This document shows, one piece after another, positions 56,555-64,000 of a stretch of DNA of 64,000 nt; the stretch's first letter is position 1, and each line of letters starts with the position of its first letter. A model generated the notes under the pieces. It saw only the letters and a program-made list of their open reading frames with translations, did no database searches and was not told where the DNA came from. The position numbers and the translations under genes were made by a program. The DNA is from Corylus avellana (taxonomy: Eukaryota > Streptophyta > Magnoliopsida > Fagales > Betulaceae), in contig NC_081544.1 in NCBI RefSeq assembly GCF_901000735.1, forward strand, positions 22,869,900 through 22,933,899, given 5' to 3'.

Positions 56555-56860
56555 TGTTATGAATGCATTCATGCATTTGGTGGATGACCATTTAGTTCCA
56601 TCTCTTGGAATTTTACACATTCATGTCATCTTTTAGAATTTCTATAACATCCATGTAATAAATTGATTAACCCTTTTGTTTCATATTCCCCATTTCATAT
56701 TCCTTAACCTCCCATTATGATTTCATGCCTATAAAATGGAGTATTGAGTTGTATGTAAAACACACAATAATAGAGAAGAATAATACATAGTTCCTGAAGA
56801 ACTAGTTTCATATATTGCAATCTTTTATCTTGTCTTGTTATTTTCTTTAATTTTACAACA
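56555..56860 (+). repeat. 5' LTR of the Copia element
   Basis: TGTTATGAATGC...TTTTACAACA. TATAAAATGGAG near 56730 is a good TATA element, and transcription would start a little downstream. It differs from the 3' LTR by two T/C changes (in GGAATTTTACAC and AGAATTTCTATA). Confidence 0.95.
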
Positions 56861-56880
56861 CGTTATCAGCACGAAGCTCT
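56861..56880 (+). promoter_or_regulatory. Probable primer binding site
   Basis: CGTTATCAGCACGAAGCTCT directly follows the LTR. The TATCAG core matches part of the initiator-methionine tRNA complement used by many Copia elements, but the match is short. Confidence 0.5.
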
Positions 56881-57163
56881 AGCCAATTGTTGTGTTCTTT
56901 TGATCTTCAACATCAAAAGCTATCCGTGAGCTATTCTCAATTCATTGTAAGTTTCTTTAACGTTTAGTAATCTTATTATCTATTTTGTTAATTAACATTC
57001 TAACATTTGCATATCCATGTGAGATTTATATGAACTATAATATTATCATACTAATGCTATGAACATAATAGTTTATATTTGAAAATTTTTGGTTTGTGTA
57101 TAATATCACTTAATTTTAAATAATGTTTATTTATTTAATTCTTGATATATTTTTGTATAGATA

Positions 57164-58225
57164 ATGTCAAATCTTACAAAGCTTGAGTTTGTCACTCTTG
57201 ACGTTTCTGGCAAAAATTACTTATCTTGGATCCTTGATGCTGAGATCCATCTTGAAGCTATGAATCTTGGAAATACTATTAAGGAAGATAATCAAGCATC
57301 CCAGCAGGATCGCGCTAAAGCAATGATTTTTCTTCGCCATCATCTGCATGAAGAATTAAAAAGTGAGTACCTTACGGTAAAGGATCCCTTGATCTTGTGG
57401 AATAATTTAAAGGAGAGATACGAGCACCAGAAGACAGTTATCCTCCCAAAAGCTCGCTATGATTGGATGCACCTGAGGTTGCAAGATTTTAAGAGTGTCA
57501 GTGACTATAACTCTGAACTCTTTAAAATCAGCTCACAATTAAAATTGTGTGGAGAAAAAGTCACTGATGTAGATTTGTTAGAAAAAACATATACCACATT
57601 TCATGCCTCGAATGTGCTCCTGTAGCAGCAATATCGAGAGCGTAATTTCACAAGATATTCTGAACTGATATCTTGTCTTCTAGTGGCTGAGCAAAACAAC
57701 GAGCTATTAATGAAAAATCATCAATCTCGTCCAACGGGTTCTACACCATTTCCTGAAGCAAATGGAACCTCATTTCATGGTAATAAAGGAAACCGTGGTC
57801 GTGGACGTGGACGTGGTAGAAAAAATTATAGAGGTCAAGGGGAACGTACTCATAATTCTTACAAAAGAAATACCCCATACCACCAGAAGTGGAACCACAC
57901 TGAGGCAAAACAAAATGAAAACAAAGGTTTACAGAATAAACCTACAAAGAACTATGAAGATAAATGTTACAGGTGCGGTATGAAAGGACATTGGTCGCGT
58001 ACCTGTCGTACGCCTAAACATCTTGTAGATTTATATCAAGCCTCCATAAAAGAAAAAGGGATTGAAATGAATTTTGCTAATCACAATAATCCTGAAGATT
58101 CTCCAATTTTTCTTGATACTCTAAATGGAGAGGGTAGCACTCATCTTGATGTTTCTGATTTCTTTGTAGACTCTAACACAAATACTGATCTTCTGATTGG
58201 TGATGAATATGTCTACAACAATTAA
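57164..58225 (+). pseudogene. Copia gag with one amber codon
   Basis: From ATG 57164: MSNLTKLEFVTLDVSGKNYL, WNNLKERYEHQKT and LQDFKSVSDYNSEL form the UBN2-type capsid region. After a TAG at 57623-57625 the same frame continues (QQYRERNFTRYSELI, LVAEQNNELL), through an Arg/Gly-rich stretch, to a zinc knuckle CYRCGMKGHWSRTC (C-x2-C-x4-H-x4-C) and the end at 58223-58225. The context makes a CAG-to-TAG change likely. Gag packages the element RNA. Only the amber codon prevents a 353-codon protein. Confidence 0.85.
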
Positions 58226-58342
58226 TATGTTTTCTTTATGTCTTAATTACAGTATGTTTACATTGTCAAATTTCATTGTATTTTGTTATTTTCTTTTTTG
58301 ATTAATGAAATTTTAATATATATTTTGTTTATATATAGAGGT
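58226..58342 (+). other. Stop-containing spacer between gag and pol
   Basis: 117 bases, strongly T/A-rich, that separate gag and pol in the same reading frame. It has several stops, a branch-like TGATTAATGAA and an AG acceptor-like TATATATAG just before pol's first ATG. It looks like a plant intron; donor candidates lie near 58195-58255. The function is inferred, not shown. Confidence 0.4.
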
Positions 58343-61300
58343 ATGGGTCATATTGATGGAATGATTAATTTCAAGATGATTGGTGAAGATTTGTGTCTAG
58401 CAGACAGTTGTACAACGCACACAATTCTTAGAGATAAGAAATATTTTCAATACTTGATATTAAACAAAGCTAGTGTCAATACAATATCAGGTTCATCAAA
58501 CCTAATCGAAGGCTCTGGAAGAGCGAATATCATATTGCCAAAAGGAACAAAATTTTGTATTGATGATGCTTTGTATTCATCTAAATCTAGAAGAAATTTA
58601 ATCAGTTTTAAGGATATTCGTCTAAATGGTTATCATGTTGAAACCACTAATGAAGGTAGTGATGAATATCTTTATATTACTTCAACAATTTCGGGCCAGA
58701 AGCTCATATTGGAAAAACTGTCTGCTTTCTCTTCCGGGTTGTATTATACAACAATAAGAACAATTGAATCACATGTTGTAATGCACCAGAAGTGCTCTAA
58801 TCCAAAGATGTTTATGCTTTGGCATGATCGTCTTGGACATCCGGGAACAATTATGATGCGTCGAATAATTGAGAACTCTCATGAGCATCCCTTAAAGAAC
58901 CAGAAGATTCTTTTACCAAGTGATTATCCTTGTGCTGTATGTTCTCAAGGTAAACTTGTTATCAAACCATCCCCTTCTAAGATAATTGTTGAATCTCCGT
59001 CATTTTTACAAAGGATTCAAGGGGATATATGTGGGCCGATTCACCCTCCGTGTGGGCCATTTAGATATTTTATGGTTTTAATATATGCATCATCTAGGTG
59101 GTCACACGTTTGCTTGCTTTCTACTCGTAATGTTGCATTTGCTAGACTTCTTTCTCAAATAATTAGATTACGAGCACAATTTCCTGATTATCCAATTCAA
59201 TCTATTCGGATGGATAATGCGGGTGAATTTACATCTCAAGCATTTTATGATTATTGCATGTCAATTGGAATTAATGTTGAACATCCTGTTGCTCATACTC
59301 ATACTCAAAATGGTTTAGCTGAATCGTTTATTAAACGACTTCAGTTAATTGCTCGACCTTTGCTTATGAAAACAAAATTACCTGTTTCTGCTTGGGGACA
59401 TGCAATATTACACGCTGCATCATTAGTTCGGATCAGACCAACAGCTTACCAAAAATATTCCCCTTTGCAACTTGCATTTGGTCAACCACCAAATATTTTT
59501 CATTTTCGTATTTTTGGTTGTGCTGTATATGTTCCAATTGCGCCACCTCAACGCACTAAGATGGGACCTCAACGTAGACTTGGAATTTATGTTGGTTTTG
59601 ATTCTCCTTCTATCATTAGATATCTTGAGCCTTTAACTGGTGATGTTTTTAAAGCACGTTTTGAAGATTGTCATTTTGATGAAAACATATTCCCATCACT
59701 AGGGAAAGAAAAGTCGTTGCCAGAAGCACGACAAGAAATCACTTGGAATAATTCGACGTTATCTCATTTTGATCCTCGTACAAATCAATGTGAACTAGAA
59801 GTTCAGAAGATCATTCATTTGCAGAGTATTGCAAATCAATTGCCAGATGCATTTACTGACAACAAGAAAATAATTAAGTCTCACATTCCAGCTGCTAATA
59901 CTCCAGCGAAGATAGAAGTCCCTATAGGATAATTAATTAATACAGCAACAAATGAGTCTAAGGCGCGCCTGAAGCGTGGAAGACCTATTGGTGTAAAGGA
60001 TAAGATTCCTCGGAAGAGAAAAGCACAAGGAAATGAAATCGGCGCTCCTGAAGAGGCCTTACCCACAAAACAGGCAACGAAAATTGATCCATTCAAACTT
60101 TCTGTACAAAATTCTCCTGAAAAGGAATCCCCCGAAGAGGAACCTCTTAAAGAGGAATCTCCTGCAGAGTTACCTCCTGTAGAGGAATAGGTACTTGAAA
60201 ATAATGAGATCTCAATAAATTATGTAAGTACAGGAGAAATATTGGATAGAAACAAAATTGTTGTCGACAACATATTTTCATTTAAAGTTGCATTTGACAT
60301 TACCAGAAGTAATGATGATATTGAACCACAAATCGTCGAAGAATGTCGACGTAGAAATGATTGGCCAATGTGGAAGGAAGCAATTCAGGCAGAATTGAAC
60401 TCACTAGCAAAACGTGAAGTATTTGGACCTGTAGTCCAAACACCTGAAGGTGTATCGTCTGTTAGATACAAGTGGGTATTTGTACGAAAACGAAATGAGA
60501 AAAATGAAATTGTGAGATACAAAGCAAGACTTGTTGCACAAGGTTTCCTGCAGAAACCTGGTATTGATTATGAAGAAACATATTCCCCTGTAGTGGATGC
60601 AATTACATTTAGATTTTTGATTAGCTTGGTAGTTACAGAAAGTTTGGATATGCGTTTAATGGATGTGGTTACAGCATATTTATATGGATCACTTGATAAT
60701 GATATATACATGAAAATCCCTGAAGGATATAAAATGCCTGAAGCATATAATTCGAAATCCCGAAGTATTTATTCTATCAAGCTACAAAGATCTTTATATG
60801 GGTTAAAGCAATCCGGACGCATGTGGTACAATCGTCTTAGTGAATATCTATTGAAAGAAGGATTTGAGAATAATCCAATTTGTCCATGCGTTTTCATTAA
60901 GAAATCAGAATCCGGATTTGCTATCATTGCAGTTTATGTAGATGATTTAAATCTTGTTGGGACTCCAGAAGAGCTCATAAAAACTGCCACGTATTTAAAA
61001 AAATGAGTTTGAGATGAAAGATCTTGGAAAGACAAAATTTTGCCTTGGTTTACAAATTGAACATTTTTCAAATGGAATTCTTGTTCATCAGTCAACATAC
61101 ACAGAAAAAGTCCTGAAGCACTTTTACATGGAGAAAGCTCATCCTTTGAGCACTCCAATGGTTGTTCGGTCACTTGATGTGAAAAAAGATCCTTTTCGCC
61201 CTCGAGAAGATGACGAAGAAATTCTTGGTCCTGAAGTACCATATCTTAGTGCAATTGGTGCTTTGATGTATCTTGCAAATTGCACATGACTTGATATAAC

Positions 61301-61940
61301 ATTTTCAGTTAATTTATTAGCAAGATACAGCTCTGCACCAACTCGAAGGCATTGGAATGGGGTCAAACATGTTCTGCGTTATCTTCGTGAAACAGCTGAC
61401 ATGGAATTATTTTATTCAAAAGGTTCAAATTCACAATTAATTGGATATGCAGATGCGGGTTTTCTTTCTGATCCGCATAAAGGTAGATCTCAAACAGGAT
61501 ATCTATTTACAAGTGGAAGTACTGCTATTTCATGGAAAGCTGTCAAGCAAACACTTGTTGCTACTTCTTCAAATCACTCAGAGATTGTTGCAATTCATGA
61601 AGCAAGTCGGGAATGAATATGGCTAAGATCAGTAATTCAACACATTCGAGAAAAGTGCGGTTTATCCATAATCAAAGATAGCCCGACAATATTATATGAA
61701 GATAATGCTGTTTGTATTACACAGATCAGAGGAGGATATATTAAGGGTGATAGAACCAAACACATTTCACCAAAGTTCTTTTATACACATGAGCTCCAGA
61801 AGAGTGGTGATATTGATGTTAAACAGATACGATCAAGTGACAATTTGACAGATTTATTTACCAAAGCATTACCAACTGCAACATTTAAGAAGTTGGTGAA
61901 TAACATTGGAATGCGCCGACTGAAGGATCTTTCATCATAA
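58343..61940 (+). pseudogene. Copia pol: protease, integrase, RT, RNase H
   Basis: From ATG 58343: protease-like LADSCTTHTIL, a GAG-pre-integrase HHCC finger (WHDRLGHPG...CAVC), an integrase with D, D and E in QGDICGPI, RMDNAGEF and LAESFIKR, a Lys/Glu/Pro-rich linker, reverse transcriptase (KWVFVRKRNE, ARLVAQGFLQKPGIDY, LYGLKQSGRMWYN, AVYVDDLNLVG) and RNase H (GYADAGFLSDPHKGRSQTGY, ending MRRLKDLSS at 61937). Breaks: TAA at 59930, TAG at 60188, a one-base shift in an A run near 61003, TGA at 61287 and TGA near 61614. Catalytic residues survive. Each nonsense codon fits a C-to-T or G-to-A change. Not functional as it stands. Confidence 0.88.
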
Positions 61941-62178
61941 ACAATTGAAGCTCTTCATGCTAATGAGGGGGAGTAAAATGATTATGCTGATTGTACTCTT
62001 TTTCCTTCGCTAAGGTTTTTCCACTGGGTTTTCCTTTGCAAGGTTTTAATGAGGCAATCCTAAAGCATACGAAGGCACACAAGAATATTGTACTCTTTTT
62101 CCTTCGCCACAGGTTTTTTCCCACTGGGTTTTCCTTGGCAAGGTTTTAACGAGGCATATTCTTAGTGTATGGTCATCC

Positions 62179-62187
62179 AAGGGGGAG
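62179..62187 (+). promoter_or_regulatory. Polypurine tract
   Basis: AAGGGGGAG immediately precedes the 3' LTR. It is the usual primer for plus-strand DNA synthesis. Confidence 0.8.
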
Positions 62188-62493
62188 TGTTATGAATGCA
62201 TTCATGCATTTGGTGGATGACCATTTAGTTCCATCTCTTGGAATTCTACACATTCATGTCATCTTTTAGAATTCCTATAACATCCATGTAATAAATTGAT
62301 TAACCCTTTTGTTTCATATTCCCCATTTCATATTCCTTAACCTCCCATTATGATTTCATGCCTATAAAATGGAGTATTGAGTTGTATGTAAAACACACAA
62401 TAATAGAGAAGAATAATACATAGTTCCTGAAGAACTAGTTTCATATATTGCAATCTTTTATCTTGTCTTGTTATTTTCTTTAATTTTACAACA
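62188..62493 (+). repeat. 3' LTR of the Copia element
   Basis: 306 bp, TGTTATGAATGC...TTTTACAACA, followed by TCACG. Differs from the 5' LTR by two T/C changes. Confidence 0.95.
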
Positions 62494-62498
62494 TCACG

Positions 62499-62715
62499 TA
62501 CATTTTATCATATTTTAAGATTTTTAGTTATTCACTTTTGTTATTATGTTTAAAATATTATTTTTAAATATTTCTAAAGAGATGAGAAAGAATTTTGTAT
62601 TATTTTTTTCTTTTTTTTATTTTTTCTTTTTTTTTTATGCATTGTTGAGTTACAATTTGCTAATTACTAGTTTGTAGTATTTTATATTTCAGTTGACATT
62701 TTGATTTTGTATTAT
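62499..62715. other. Upstream block of unit d, continued
   Basis: Colinear with 33850-34060 of unit c. Non-coding, and ends TATTATAAT as in unit c. Confidence 0.65.
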
Positions 62716-64000
62716 AATTGTAACCAACACATCAACGTGTTCAATTAGGTAATCGGCAATTTGAAGAAGGTTGATGTGAAGTTCAAATACGAAGACAAGG
62801 CATTGATGCTATTGAATTCACTCCCAACTTCTCCTATGTATGAGAATTTGGTTACAACTTTAACACGGTAGAAAGAGTCCTTGGAATTAGAGGACATTAC
62901 AGGAGCCCTGTTGGCTTTTCATCAAATGAAGAAAATTAGTGATGAAAGTTCTCAAGGAAAAGGGCTAATTGTAAAGGGTAACCAAGAGCGTGGAAGAAGT
63001 AGTAACAAACCTTAGACTTAAATGGTTATGGTTAAAAGTCTGAAGGTAGAGTAATGAAGGTGAGTAAGGATGCGAAGGTAGTGATGAAGGGGCATAAAAG
63101 TTTAAAGAATATTTATAAACTGTTGGGAAGTATAGTTGTAGGTGGAATCGCCTCTGTGGAGTTTGAGTCTGAATGTATTGTTTTGTGGCATATGTGGTTT
63201 GGTCATATGAGTGAGCGGGTCATGTGGGAGCTTCATAAGAGAAATCTGTTGAAAGATGTTAAAACGTGCAAGCTTGATTTCTGTAAGCTCTGTGTTTTGG
63301 GAAAGCAGAATAGGGTACAAATAAAGACAACCACACACAAGACAGGGTATTCTGGATTATGTTCATTCAGATGTTTGGGGACCAGTGATTTCAGCGTCAC
63401 GAGGAGGACATATGTATTTTGTTATTTTTATTGATGACTTTTCCAAAAAGGTTTTGGTGTACTTCATGTAGCACAAATCAGAGATATTTGCCAAGTTCAA
63501 GTTGTGGAAAGCTGAAGCGGAGAACCAGACTAGGAAGAAGGTTAAGTACCTCAGGATAGATAATGGAATTGAGTACACAAACGACATGTTTAGATATTTC
63601 TGTGAGTAGTATGGTATAGAGAGACATTTCACAGTATACAAGACACCACAGCAAAATGGTGTGGCGAAAGTGATGAATAGGACTATTGCAGAGACAACAC
63701 GATGTCTGAGGTTGAATGTTGGACTTGTAAAGATTTTATGGGCAGATGCAGTGAGTATGGGATGCTACTTGGTGTGGACAGGTAATGAGGTAGATTACTT
63801 TGGTTTGAGAGTATTTGGTTGTCCAACCTATGTGCACATACCTAGTGAAGAACGATCAAAGCTTGATCCAAAGTCTAGACTGTGTGTCTTTATCGAATAT
63901 GGGAAAGGGGTTAAGAGTTACAAGTTTTGGGATCCGAAGGCAAACAAGGGGGTGATCAATAGAGACGTGGTATTTGATGAAAATTCCTTGTTGAAGAGTA
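62716..64000 (+). mobile_element. 5'-truncated Copia element, unit d copy, cut by window edge
   Basis: Starts at the same junction as the copy at 34061 (TGTAACCAACACATCAACG). It then shows gag (EDKALMLLNSLPTSPMYEN), GAG-pre-integrase (63054-63350, CKLDFCKLCVLGKQN), and integrase pieces (LRIDNGIEYTND, QQNGVAKVMN) up to the right edge. The stops differ from the unit c copy, so the two decayed apart after duplication. Confidence 0.85.

Larger units (their letters stand above)
56555..62493 (+). mobile_element. Full-length Copia element, recent insertion
   Basis: 5939 bp flanked by TCACG (56550-56554, 62494-62498). LTRs of 306 bp each differ at only two positions by eye, both T/C. It has a PBS-like site after the 5' LTR, gag, pol and a purine tract before the 3' LTR. 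It lies in the upstream block of the fourth unit; the unoccupied sequence is seen at 33840-33860. All coding parts are present, but gag and pol contain five nonsense codons and one frameshift. It is the youngest large insertion in the window. Confidence 0.95.

Overview
The window is nuclear DNA from a flowering plant, most likely a woody eudicot. It is AT-rich. It carries a plastid-type stearoyl/acyl-ACP desaturase (SAD) gene family with the usual plant three-exon layout, and the repeats are plant types: L1-like LINEs with DUF4283 ORF1 and RVT_3-type RNase H, Ty1/copia, Ty3/gypsy, hAT and MULE elements. I do not recognise the species. No bacterial, organellar, rRNA or tRNA genes were seen.

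The only host genes are three tandem SAD-like copies, all on the + strand. SAD-a (3781-5387) keeps all diiron ligands but has lost one base near its 3' end and ends about 25 residues early. SAD-b (13815-15327) is a pseudogene with a frameshift, a nonsense codon and a lysine in place of an iron-ligand glutamate. SAD-c (40119-41636) is intact: 386 codons, three exons, all six ligands. All three differ from the castor enzyme at most of the residues known to set acyl-chain specificity, so this looks like a specialised desaturase rather than the housekeeping stearoyl-ACP enzyme.

The array sits in a large, repeatedly duplicated unit. Each unit holds a block of upstream DNA, a promoter, a leader intron with the same SINE, the desaturase, a 3' flank (with a LINE in units b and c), a Pack-MULE-like element with host-gene fragments, and a gypsy reverse-transcriptase relic. 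A fourth unit begins before the right edge (about 54.8-56.55 kb and 62.5-64.0 kb). Its matching copy lies upstream of SAD-c, so a fourth desaturase copy is expected a few kb beyond the window. A short chimeric duplication in the SAD-c promoter joins SAD-a-like sequence to SAD-b-like sequence and looks like the scar of an unequal crossover.

Younger insertions distinguish the units. These include a gag-only LTR element with tandem zinc knuckles (17.0-23.9 kb), two solo LTRs with perfect target duplications (24.3-25.2 and 31.1-32.4 kb), a hAT element with an exact 8-bp duplication (44.5-49.1 kb) that itself holds a minisatellite and a MULE-like foldback element, and a nearly identical-LTR Copia (56.6-62.5 kb). 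Others are several foldback elements with GC-rich cores. Two N gaps at 7.45-8.41 kb surround a fragment that appears to be misplaced.

All comparisons were made by eye. No alignment or database search was run.
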